Shown here one piece after another: positions 1 through 6,714 of a DNA stretch of 6,916 nt. The notes under the pieces were generated by a model. It was given only the letters and a program-made list of their open reading frames with translations. It did no database searches and was not told the origin of the DNA. The stretch is from an uncultured Duncaniella sp. (GTDB lineage Bacteria > Bacteroidota > Bacteroidia > Bacteroidales > Muribaculaceae): the NCBI GenBank assembly GCA_910584825.1, contig CAJUCI010000043.1:1-6916 (forward strand), written 5' to 3'. Within the stretch, counting starts at the first letter, position 1. Each line of letters starts with the position of its first letter. Position numbers and translations under genes: made by a program.

Positions 1-15
1 GACCTCACTACAAGC

Positions 16-23
16 CAAAATTA
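16..23 (-). promoter_or_regulatory. Possible outward-facing -7 element (weak)
   Basis: Read on the minus strand this is TAATTTTG, a full match to the Bacteroidota -7 consensus TAnnTTTG. It points off the left end of the window, so it could serve a leftward gene outside the window. I see no TTG or TTTG at the expected distance of about 20 bases upstream. The region is AT-rich, so a chance match is quite possible. Confidence 0.25.
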
Positions 24-68
24 GATATCTTCAAATTTTTGTCATGTACTTAGGTAAAAATCATTGAA

Positions 69-106
69 AATCAAGCCTCTAATGGCTCGATTCGACAGGC
101 TTGATT
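69..106 (-). terminator. Hairpin, probable intrinsic terminator (distal) of the amylase gene
   Basis: There is a perfect 10-base inverted repeat, AATCAAGCCT (69-78) with AGGCTTGATT (97-106), around an 18-base loop. On the minus strand the stem runs into a T-rich stretch (GATTTTC, then ATTTTTACC), which fits leftward termination about 100 bases after the amylase stop. On the plus strand the stem is followed by the AT-rich TATATTAATAAAAG, a poorer U-tract. It may serve as a second terminator behind the 132-178 hairpin, or it could also stop a gene converging from the left. Confidence 0.5.
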
Positions 107-131
107 ATATTAATAAAAGTTAAACACAGTA

Positions 132-178
132 AAGCGTCACAACCTGTCGGCTTGATGCCGGGCAGTGATGTGACGCTT
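132..178 (-). terminator. Long hairpin just downstream of the amylase gene, probable terminator
   Basis: A perfect 10-base-pair outer stem, AAGCGTCACA (132-141) with TGTGACGCTT (169-178), encloses an inner stem. In the inner stem CTG pairs with CAG and CGGC (148-151) pairs with GCCG (157-160), around the loop TTGAT. The structure starts about 23 bases after the amylase stop codon on the minus strand. The tract after it (TTTACTG) is only weakly U-rich, so it may stabilise the mRNA 3' end as much as stop transcription. Confidence 0.5.
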
Positions 179-201
179 ATGGGGTGACAATGAGACTCGG
201 G

Positions 202-2787
202 CTATCTGACGCTCACCTTGACTGACGAGCCGTCGACGGTGACAATGTAGAGTCCGGGTGCGAGTTGCGAGCCGACGGGCATTGACATTCCGGCGAGCGA
301 GTGGATGGTAAAAGTGGTGTATTCGCCACGCGGGGTGATGATGCCGTCGGTTACGTCAACCTCGGGACGCTTGCCGCTCTCGGGCATGATGATGTCATCG
401 ATGCCCGACTGGAGGCTCTTGCCATAGATTGCAAATCCGCCGCCGAGCAGTTCGACACCTTTGGACGTAGCCGTAGGAGTAGTGCCGTAGCTCGAGGCCA
501 AGAGTTCATAGCCGTCGGCGAGATTGACTGCCGCGCCGGTTTTGGCATGGTAGGGCATCACGACGGCCGAGCCTGTGACGGCGGGATTGACCACGAGATA
601 GAGTTCGCTGTCGCCTGAGGCAAGTGATATGTAACGGGCTGTCTGCGAGCTGAGTGACGCCTTGCATGCGGCATCCTTGCCGAACATGTAGGGGTAGGCC
701 GAACGCACTGCGCAGATGGATGAGTAGGTCTGGAAGAGACCTGCATAGTTCTCGTTTGACAGGTTGCTCCATAATACTTTCTTAGGAGACGTGTTGTTGT
801 CGCCGTTCGAGCTTTTGGTAGACTGGTCTGCGCCAAGTTCTTCAAACTGCCATATCATGTGTGCGCCGGGTGCGATAATCATTTGCGCCGCAAGCGAGCC
901 GAGGCGGCACGTAAGTGTTTCAATATTTTTTTTGACTTCAGTTACGCCGTAAGTCCTTGCCTTGTAGGCTACTCGCTCCTCGTCATGGCTCTCGGCATAG
1001 CTTACTGTCGAACCCCAAGTGCGATTTCCGTCGAGCGGGGCATAGAAGCGGTCGAGCGAGGCGTTGTTGAGATAGCCCATTGCATATTCGCAGGCCGCAT
1101 TGTTGATATTGGCCCAGTTGATTTCGCCGTCGGCTGCCATCTCGTTCTCTTCCTGAGCCGTGGCAAGGTCTTCGTTGATGAAATATGCGTCGGGGTTGGT
1201 GAGGATGATGTGGTCGCGCAGTGCCTTCATGCGTTTCACGCGTGTGGCATTGTACTTATCGGTATTGGCGACCGAGGGGGTGGCATAGGTGTTGGTGGCG
1301 GCGTTGTAGGCTGTGCCGTATGAGTTGCTGTCACCCAGGCCCTTTACGAGGTCGAAACGGAAGCCGTCAACTTTGTATTCAGTCATCCAGTAGTTGAGGA
1401 CGTCACACCACTGGCGGTGTACGAGGTCGTAATCCTGATTCCAGTCATTGAACACGTTATAGTCGTGGGGAGCTGAGCCGTTGAAGAATCGGCAGGGCGA
1501 GGTCTGGGAGTACATATTGTACCACGGGTGCAAGTTGTCGCTCTGATTGAACACCACGTCGAGGATTACGGCCAGGCCGCGCTTGTGGGCCTCGTCAATC
1601 AGTCGTTTGTAATCGTCGGGGGTGCCGTAGGCTTTGTCGGGTGCGAAATAGAAGTTAGGGTTATAGCCCCATGAGTTGTTGCCGCTGAACTCCATGATGG
1701 GCATAAGCTCGATGGCGTTGACGCCGAGCCCCTTGATGTAGTCGAGCGGAGAATCGTAGCCGAGACGGGTCAGTGCCTGGACCGGCTGCATGATTCGATT
1801 GACCGTGCCGTCTCCTTTTGCCTCACTGTTGGTGCCTGCGAAGTCGCGGATGAGTATTTCGTAGATTAAGAGGTCGCTCTGCTTTACCCCCTTGAAATCC
1901 TTGACAGTCCAGTCATAGCTTTCGCGGGCAGAGTTATAGACTGTCACGGGCACATCGGTGAGCTGGGCCGTAGGATAGGCGGGCAGGTTGGGGAATACGG
2001 TGGACGGGATGCTCTTGTCGTTCCACGGGTCGAGAACGAGATGGCCGTATGGGTCGCCGTTCTGGATGGCACCGTCTATAATATAATAGTATATATAGTC
2101 CTTGCCGTCATTGAGTCCGGCCACATTGGTCCAGAAATAGCGCACTCCGTCCTTGTCCTGATAGTTCATGAGCTGAGAGGGGGTGACGGCATAATTGTTC
2201 CACGACCCGACGAGAAGCACGTTGGTCTTCTCGGGTGCGCCGAGGCAGAATGTCACTGTGCCGTCGGCATTGGTCACGGGGCCCATTTCGGGAGTCCCGC
2301 CCGGATATGACTTGGCTGTGGATGAGGGGAATCCGTCGGGGAAGACTTCAACCACGATGTTGGCACCCGTGGCATTCTTGGCTTCCTTGGAGCGGTCGCC
2401 TGTGCGGAATACGAACACAAGCTGCTTCACCTGCTCTGACGCATCGGTGATGCCGTAGAATGTACGGATGTCGGGGATGTCAAGTTTCCAGGTGTTGGCT
2501 TTGACATATGTCATCTTGTACTTCGGGTCGTTGGTGTTCCAGTCCGAGGCGTGTTTCCAGTCGGTGTTGTCCTTGCTTGCCGAAGTGATTACGCCGGTGT
2601 GGGCATACACGGGAGTAGTCGATGCCACGCCCATCATGCCACGGTTGCCGCCGTCGGCATGAAAGGTAATGGTGATGCCTTTGGTCGATTGCGTCACGGT
2701 GACGGGTGTGGTGGTCACTACCTGGGCCATGACCGGCAGCGCGGCAAAGCACAGGAATGTCCACAGGAGGGAAAGAACCTTTTTCAT
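202..2787 (-). CDS. Secreted GH13 alpha-amylase-family glycoside hydrolase with E-set/CBM48-like module and T9SS-type C-terminal tail
   Basis: This is a predicted exported enzyme acting on alpha-1,4-glucans such as starch, glycogen or maltodextrins. Residues 1-21 form a signal peptide (KK start, hydrophobic core, VMA before Q22) with no lipobox. Residues about 25-150 are a beta-rich N-terminal region I cannot name. Residues about 168-260 look like an E-set/CBM48 module (LLVGSWNNY). The GH13 barrel spans about 305-700. Region I is DVVFNQ (410-415), region II is GFRFD with nucleophile D479, region III is INED with acid/base E539, and region IV is ESHD with D602. SWGYNP (372-377) and MIWQFEELG (644-652) also fit Bacteroidota GH13 enzymes. 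The last 45 or so residues (IHSLAGM, APGLYIVTVDG, VKVSVR) resemble a type A Por-secretion tail. Region I has Gln where most GH13 enzymes have His. Exact specificity (amylase, pullulanase or neopullulanase) cannot be read from the sequence. No SusC/SusD genes are in the window. Confidence 0.9.
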   Translation of the reverse strand: MKKVLSLLWTFLCFAALPVMAQVVTTTPVTVTQSTKGITITFHADGGNRGMMGVASTTPVYAHTGVITSASKDNTDWKHASDWNTNDPKYKMTYVKANTWKLDIPDIRTFYGITDASEQVKQLVFVFRTGDRSKEAKNATGANIVVEVFPDGFPSSTAKSYPGGTPEMGPVTNADGTVTFCLGAPEKTNVLLVGSWNNYAVTPSQLMNYQDKDGVRYFWTNVAGLNDGKDYIYYYIIDGAIQNGDPYGHLVLDPWNDKSIPSTVFPNLPAYPTAQLTDVPVTVYNSARESYDWTVKDFKGVKQSDLLIYEILIRDFAGTNSEAKGDGTVNRIMQPVQALTRLGYDSPLDYIKGLGVNAIELMPIMEFSGNNSWGYNPNFYFAPDKAYGTPDDYKRLIDEAHKRGLAVILDVVFNQSDNLHPWYNMYSQTSPCRFFNGSAPHDYNVFNDWNQDYDLVHRQWCDVLNYWMTEYKVDGFRFDLVKGLGDSNSYGTAYNAATNTYATPSVANTDKYNATRVKRMKALRDHIILTNPDAYFINEDLATAQEENEMAADGEINWANINNAACEYAMGYLNNASLDRFYAPLDGNRTWGSTVSYAESHDEERVAYKARTYGVTEVKKNIETLTCRLGSLAAQMIIAPGAHMIWQFEELGADQSTKSSNGDNNTSPKKVLWSNLSNENYAGLFQTYSSICAVRSAYPYMFGKDAACKASLSSQTARYISLASGDSELYLVVNPAVTGSAVVMPYHAKTGAAVNLADGYELLASSYGTTPTATSKGVELLGGGFAIYGKSLQSGIDDIIMPESGKRPEVDVTDGIITPRGEYTTFTIHSLAGMSMPVGSQLAPGLYIVTVDGSSVKVSVR

Positions 2788-2826
2788 GATAGTAAAAAAT
2801 ATGTAATTGATATAATCTCTTGTATA

Positions 2827-2850
2827 TTAGTCATTAGTCACGCATAGTCA
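2827..2850. repeat. Short TAGTCA repeat cluster between the TPR and amylase genes
   Basis: TTAGTCA occurs twice in tandem (2827-2833 and 2834-2840). A third TAGTCA at 2845-2850 overlaps the stop codon of the TPR gene. The cluster sits 40-63 bases upstream of the amylase start, where a regulator could bind. I found no TAnnTTTG element in this 60-base spacer, so no promoter is called. The repeat may be coincidental. Confidence 0.3.
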
Positions 2851-4329
2851 GGCCATCGGGTCGTAGGAGTCAGGGGGCATCGGAGATGGTGCAGATATGG
2901 CGTTTATGATGCTCCTGAGCAGGGCTGTGTAGCCGATGTCAAGACAGGCTGTGGCCGAGGGTGAGTCGCCCGGATTGAGCAGGCCCATGCCATGAAATGC
3001 GTGCGGAGCCTGCATGAGGGCATCCATGTCGGCAAGATGACGGCGGGCGAGTTCGAGAGCCTTGGCGGCCTCGCCGATGCGTATAAGACTCATGAAATAG
3101 GGGAGTGCCACGCCCGGCTCGGGGCGGCTGAGATTGGTGATTTCGCCGAGTGATTCCTCGACGATTTCCACCGTCTCGCGATACATTTTGCATCCATACC
3201 ACAGTTCGGTGAGGAAACCGAGGTCGGGTGACGACACGAATTTTTCGCGGAACAGTCCTACGAGTTCCGCTGCAACATCGGGCCGGCCGTTGCTGATATG
3301 TTCCTTGGCCCAGGCCACGACTGTCTCGCGTGTGAATGTCGCGCTTTCGGCCACCTTTAATATATAAGGTGCCGCGCGGCGGAAATCGACATTCATCAGC
3401 AGGTCAATCGGCATCTGCGACATGGGGTAGCGCGAGATGGTCTCTTCGAGCAGTCTCACGGCTTCGTCTGCGCGGTCAAGCTCGATGAGTGTGGCCGCAT
3501 AGGCGGCTGCATCTGAATCGTTGGCGTCGGGATGGTCGAGCACGGTGCGGAACACCCTGCTCACCTCCTCCTTGTCAACCCCGAGGCGATACATGGCGCG
3601 TCCCTTAAGCCGCAGGGCCTCGATGTAGGTGTCGTCGACGGCCAGGGCATAGTCGGCCGACGCGAGGGCGTCGTCGAAATTGCCCTGCGCAATCTGCACC
3701 CCGGCAAGCCTCACCCAGAAGTCGACGGTGAACGGCTCCATCATGGTCAGCTCCTCAAACAGCCGCTGGGCTGTCGGGAGGTCACACAGGTCCTCGGCAC
3801 GGTCGGCGTACTCATATATAAAGGTGGGGGTGTAGGAGCATTTCGCCTCTACGCGCTTGCGGTTCTCCTCCACCCAGTCGAGCATATTGTTCTCGGCGCA
3901 GTAGTCCACGAGCTGTATCACATCCTCGTCGCCGAGGTCAGACGACGCGTCGACCATCTCTTCAAGCCGTGCGCGGGTCTCGGGCGAGTCGGATGCACCC
4001 TCGGCGCGGAGGGTGAGCAGACGGTTGAGCAGTCCACCGTTGCTCACGCGGTTGTTGACGTCGGCTGCGGCCTCCATCTCGCCAAACGAGGAGTAGAACC
4101 ACGCGCGGCGCGTGGCCAGTGCCTCGCTCGACGGATAATGGCGCGCACCGTAGAGCAACACCTCCATCTTGACTATATAATTGTCCATGTCGGATGCGTA
4201 GTCAAATATCTCGATGAGGTCGGTCTCGTCGAAATATGCCTCCGGGTTGCCGGCCTTGACTATCTCCGATTCAAATTCGTTATACAGTCCCTGGCGTGAG
4301 TCGTCGTTTCCGTTGCTGTTTTCGTCCAT
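2848..4329 (-). CDS. Tetratricopeptide-repeat protein, function unknown
   Basis: This is a 493-residue acidic, probably cytosolic protein with no signal peptide or membrane segment. It is predicted to be mostly helical hairpins. The clearest TPR is at residues 203-236 (FWVRLAGVQIAQGNFDDAL, then the second helix). It is followed by repeats at about 237-270 (IEALRLKGRAMYRLG) and 273-304 (AAAYAATLIELDRADEAVRLLEE). A weaker unit lies at about 169-202 (FIYEYADRAEDL, TAQRLFEELTMMEP), and degenerate helical pairs continue to about residue 475. The N-terminus is rich in Asp, Glu and Asn, and the C-terminus is Pro-rich (SPMPPDSYDP). TPR proteins are scaffolds for protein-protein contact, and no enzymatic motif is visible. 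The start lies 39 bases after the glnS stop with no terminator-like hairpin between them, so co-transcription with glnS is likely. The partner and role cannot be inferred. No Shine-Dalgarno sequence is apparent, which is common in Bacteroidota. Confidence 0.85.
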   Translation of the reverse strand: MDENSNGNDDSRQGLYNEFESEIVKAGNPEAYFDETDLIEIFDYASDMDNYIVKMEVLLYGARHYPSSEALATRRAWFYSSFGEMEAAADVNNRVSNGGLLNRLLTLRAEGASDSPETRARLEEMVDASSDLGDEDVIQLVDYCAENNMLDWVEENRKRVEAKCSYTPTFIYEYADRAEDLCDLPTAQRLFEELTMMEPFTVDFWVRLAGVQIAQGNFDDALASADYALAVDDTYIEALRLKGRAMYRLGVDKEEVSRVFRTVLDHPDANDSDAAAYAATLIELDRADEAVRLLEETISRYPMSQMPIDLLMNVDFRRAAPYILKVAESATFTRETVVAWAKEHISNGRPDVAAELVGLFREKFVSSPDLGFLTELWYGCKMYRETVEIVEESLGEITNLSRPEPGVALPYFMSLIRIGEAAKALELARRHLADMDALMQAPHAFHGMGLLNPGDSPSATACLDIGYTALLRSIINAISAPSPMPPDSYDPMA

Positions 4330-4368
4330 GCAGTATTTATGCCGCCGCGAGGGCGGGATAGGGGTTTC

Positions 4369-6081
4369 TTACTTATTGATTTTCTCCCACGAGTCCTTGA
4401 GGGCGATTGTGCGGTTGAACACGGGGGCGTCGGGGGTCGAGTCGGGGTCGAGGGTGAAGTAGCCGATGCGCTGGAACTGCAGGGGCACTCCGGGCTTGGC
4501 AATCTCCACGAGGTAAGGCTCTACCTTGATGCCCTCCACTACCTTGAGCGAGTCGGGGTTGAGCATCTCGCGGAAGTCGCGCTCGGTCTCGGCGGCGGGA
4601 TTCTCGACGCTGAACAGGCGGTCATAGATACGTGCGGTGGCGTTGACAGCCGTGGGGGCCGAAACCCAGTGGAGTGTACCCTTCACCTTGCGTGCGCTGC
4701 CGGGCAGACCGCTGCGTGTGTCGGGGTCGTATGTACAGTAGATTTCCTCGATGTTGCCCTCGGCATCCTTCTTGACGCCTGTACACTTGATGATGTATGC
4801 ACCCTTGAGTCGCACCTCTCCGTCGGGGGCGAGGCGGAAGAACTTCTTGGGGGGATTCTCCATGAAGTCGTCACGCTCGATGTAGATTTCGCGTGAGAAG
4901 GGCATCTGGTGAGTGCCGGTCTCGGGTGCCTCGGGGTTGTTCTCCATCTCCACCATCTCGGTCTGGCCTTCGGGATAGTTGGTGATGACCACCTTGACGG
5001 GATTGATTACGGCCATGCCTCGGGTTGCTACCTTGTTGAGGTCGTCACGCACGGCATGCTCGAGGAGCGAGATGGAGTTGAGTGCCTCGTATTTGGTATA
5101 GCCGATGGCGTCGATGAAGTTGCGGATTGAGCGCGGGGTGAAGCCGCGGCGGCGCAAACCTGAGATGGTCGGCATGCGGGGGTCATCCCATCCGGCCACG
5201 AGCCCCTCCTTTACGAGCTGGAGCAGTTTGCGCTTCGACATCACGGTGTATGTGAGGTTGAGGCGGTTAAACTCTATCTGACGCGGGCAGTAGCTGTCAT
5301 CGGCAAGCTCCTTGACGAAATACTCGTAGAGCGGACGGTGAACGGTGAACTCCAGCGTGCATATCGAGTGGGTGACACCCTCGAAATAATCGCTCTGGCC
5401 GTGGGCGAAATCATACATCGGGTAGACTTTCCACGTTGTACCTGTGCGGTGGTGGGGAGTCTTGATGATGCGATACATGATGGGGTCGCGGAAGTGCATG
5501 TTGGGGTTGGCCATATCAATCTTGGCGCGGAGCACACGTGCGCCCTCCTCAAACTCACCGGCATTCATGCGCTCAAACAGGTCAAGATTCTCCTCGACCG
5601 AGCGGTTGCGGTAAGGGCTCTCGATGCCGGGCTGGGTGGGGGTGCCCTTCTGGGCTGCTATCTCCTCGGATGTCTGGTCGTCGACATATGCCTTGCCCTC
5701 CTTGATGAGACGGATGGCGAGGTCATAGAGTTTGGGGAAGTAGTCTGAGGCATAGTATTCGCGGTCGCCCCAGTCAAAGCCGAGCCAGTGGATGTCCTCG
5801 CGTATGGCATCGACATACTCCACATCCTCCTTCACGGGGTTGGTGTCGTCGAAACGCAGGTTACATGTTCCGCCAAACTTTTCGGCGATACCGAAGTCCA
5901 TGCATATAGCCTTGGCATGGCCGATGTGGAGGTAGCCGTTAGGCTCGGGTGGGAAACGCGTGTTGAGACGTCCGCCGTTCTTGCCGGCCTGAAGGTCATT
6001 ATATACTGATTCCTCTACAAAGTTCATGCCACGGGCCTCGTTTTCGGCCGGGGTGACGGGAGTAGTAGCGTTAGTTTCCAT
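4369..6081 (-). CDS. glnS: Glutaminyl-tRNA synthetase (GlnRS)
   Basis: This cytosolic class I aminoacyl-tRNA synthetase joins glutamine to tRNA-Gln using ATP (EC 6.1.1.18). At 570 residues it is close to the roughly 550 of the E. coli enzyme and collinear with it. The HIGH signature is at residues 44-57 (PPEPNGYLHIGHAK), and the KMSKS-type loop is VMSKRK at 280-285. Other family blocks are CNLRFDDTNPVKED (73-86), GIESPYRNRSVEEN (152-165), YPMYDFAHG (220-228), GWDDPRMPTISGLRRRG (297-313) and NRLNLTYT (272-279). The C-terminal anticodon-binding beta-barrels cover about 350-570, including KVKGTLHWVSA (465-475), YDRLFSVENP (486-495) and VFNRTIALKDSW (554-565). Met1 is preferred because it gives a leader of about 35-40 bases from the promoter at 6113-6133. 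Met19 is a possible alternative start. GlnRS is patchily distributed in bacteria, many of which use the GatCAB amidotransferase route instead. Confidence 0.98.
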   Translation of the reverse strand: METNATTPVTPAENEARGMNFVEESVYNDLQAGKNGGRLNTRFPPEPNGYLHIGHAKAICMDFGIAEKFGGTCNLRFDDTNPVKEDVEYVDAIREDIHWLGFDWGDREYYASDYFPKLYDLAIRLIKEGKAYVDDQTSEEIAAQKGTPTQPGIESPYRNRSVEENLDLFERMNAGEFEEGARVLRAKIDMANPNMHFRDPIMYRIIKTPHHRTGTTWKVYPMYDFAHGQSDYFEGVTHSICTLEFTVHRPLYEYFVKELADDSYCPRQIEFNRLNLTYTVMSKRKLLQLVKEGLVAGWDDPRMPTISGLRRRGFTPRSIRNFIDAIGYTKYEALNSISLLEHAVRDDLNKVATRGMAVINPVKVVITNYPEGQTEMVEMENNPEAPETGTHQMPFSREIYIERDDFMENPPKKFFRLAPDGEVRLKGAYIIKCTGVKKDAEGNIEEIYCTYDPDTRSGLPGSARKVKGTLHWVSAPTAVNATARIYDRLFSVENPAAETERDFREMLNPDSLKVVEGIKVEPYLVEIAKPGVPLQFQRIGYFTLDPDSTPDAPVFNRTIALKDSWEKINK

Positions 6082-6112
6082 ATCTTGTCAGAAAGCGTAT
6101 GTGATGCAGTGT

Positions 6113-6133
6113 TATAGTTGAAATGCAAATTTA
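6113..6133 (-). promoter_or_regulatory. Putative glnS promoter (-7 element and start-site region)
   Basis: On the minus strand this begins with TAAATTTG (6133-6126), a full match to the Bacteroidota -7 consensus TAnnTTTG, followed by CATTTCAACTATA. The probable transcription start is 5-8 bases after the -7 element, leaving a leader of about 35-40 bases before the glnS ATG. No clear TTG or TTTG -33 element is present at the expected spacing, where the sequence is ATGG. The same module precedes pgpA with only two base differences, which strengthens the call. Confidence 0.6.
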
Positions 6134-6152
6134 GTGAGATTTTCCGTAAAAT

Positions 6153-6168
6153 CCATCCCGCAGGACGG
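6153..6168 (-). terminator. Compact hairpin between pgpA and glnS, probable terminator
   Basis: CCATCC (6153-6158) pairs with GGACGG (6163-6168) around a CGCA tetraloop. On the minus strand this is CCGUCC-UGCG-GGAUGG, a six-base-pair stem with one G-U pair. It lies 30-45 bases after the pgpA stop and is followed on that strand by ATTTT, a short U-tract. On the plus strand the tract is a clean T6 (6169-6174), so the structure could work in both directions. It fits separation of pgpA transcription from glnS, which has its own promoter element just downstream. Confidence 0.5.
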
Positions 6169-6197
6169 TTTTTTAGGGGCCGCCTCAAAACGACCTC

Positions 6198-6704
6198 TTA
6201 GAATATAAACAGTTTCAGCACATATATTATAATAAGAGCGTAGGTGCCGGCGAGCACGTCGTCCATCATCACGCCCCACCCGGCGGGAAACACCTGCTCG
6301 ATTTTTCGACAGCCGAGCGGCTTGGTGATGTCGATGAGCCTGAACAGTCCGAAACCGAGCAGCGCGAATATCCATGTGTATTCGCCGCAGGGAGCCACGA
6401 GCAGGGGTATCCAGCACCCCACATACTCGTCAATCACCACGGCCCTCGGGTCAGGGCCCCAGTAGCGTTCCATGACGGTCGAGGTCCATGCTCCTACGAC
6501 TGTAGTGGCCACGATGAGGATGAGGGTCACTATGGTGAGGGCGAGCGGCGACAGCAGAAGATGGAGCACGTACCATATCACAAGGGCGGTAAACGCCGCA
6601 TACGTGCCGGGCGCGCCGGGGAGCAGGCCGGTGTAGAGACCTGTGGAAAGTATTTCATGAAAGCGGGGGGCCACCCCGAGTTTTTTGCAATTGTTGTCGC
6701 TCAT
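6198..6704 (-). CDS. pgpA: Phosphatidylglycerophosphatase A family protein
   Basis: This is a 168-residue inner-membrane phosphatase of the PgpA family. It is predicted to remove phosphate from phosphatidylglycerophosphate to give phosphatidylglycerol. Family motifs are GLLPGAPGT (26-34), DPRAVVIDEYVG (85-96) and GFGLFRLIDITKP (117-129). A further motif is the C-terminal AGWGVMMDDVLAG (141-153), which carries the paired acidic residues (D148, D149) expected to bind Mg2+. Hydrophobic stretches at about 36-55, 57-76, 97-120 and 150-168 suggest four membrane segments. The length is typical. The start sits 10 bases after the conserved promoter/leader module, a very short untranslated leader. In some Bacteroides a PgpA-like phosphatase acts on phosphatidylinositol phosphate within an inositol-lipid cluster. 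No inositol-phosphate synthase or CDP-alcohol transferase gene is next to it here, so the phosphatidylglycerol role is the default inference. Confidence 0.93.
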   Translation of the reverse strand: MSDNNCKKLGVAPRFHEILSTGLYTGLLPGAPGTYAAFTALVIWYVLHLLLSPLALTIVTLILIVATTVVGAWTSTVMERYWGPDPRAVVIDEYVGCWIPLLVAPCGEYTWIFALLGFGLFRLIDITKPLGCRKIEQVFPAGWGVMMDDVLAGTYALIIIYVLKLFIF

Positions 6705-6714
6705 GGTGCTGCAC

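Noticed and set aside
69..106. Inverted repeat considered as an insertion-sequence end or site-specific recombination site
   Set aside because: There is no transposase or integrase gene and no target-site duplication in the window. Its position after the amylase and the T-rich sequence beyond it fit a terminator better.
859..1323. Plus-strand open frame (154 codons) opposite the GH13 catalytic domain
   Set aside because: It is complementary to conserved catalytic regions III and IV of the amylase. The peptide is low in complexity (Gly/Val runs) and no start signals are apparent.
3532..4299. Long plus-strand open frame (255 codons) antisense to the TPR gene
   Set aside because: It lies wholly opposite a gene with clear TPR periodicity. 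Its predicted peptide is rich in Gly, Val, His and Leu, as expected from the complement of a GC-rich coding strand, and no domain or promoter was recognised.
4330..4368. GC-rich spacer between glnS and the TPR gene considered as a terminator or attenuator
   Set aside because: The GC-rich tract (GCCGCCGCGAGGGCGGG) does not form a convincing stem with a following U-tract, and no -7 element is present.
4339..4896. Plus-strand open frame (185 codons) opposite the 3' part of glnS
   Set aside because: The opposite strand encodes the recognisable anticodon-binding region of GlnRS, and the antisense peptide has no recognisable features.
5338..5748. Plus-strand open frame (136 codons) opposite glnS
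   Set aside because: It is fully inside the highly conserved GlnRS catalytic core on the other strand, so its openness is explained by glnS codon usage.
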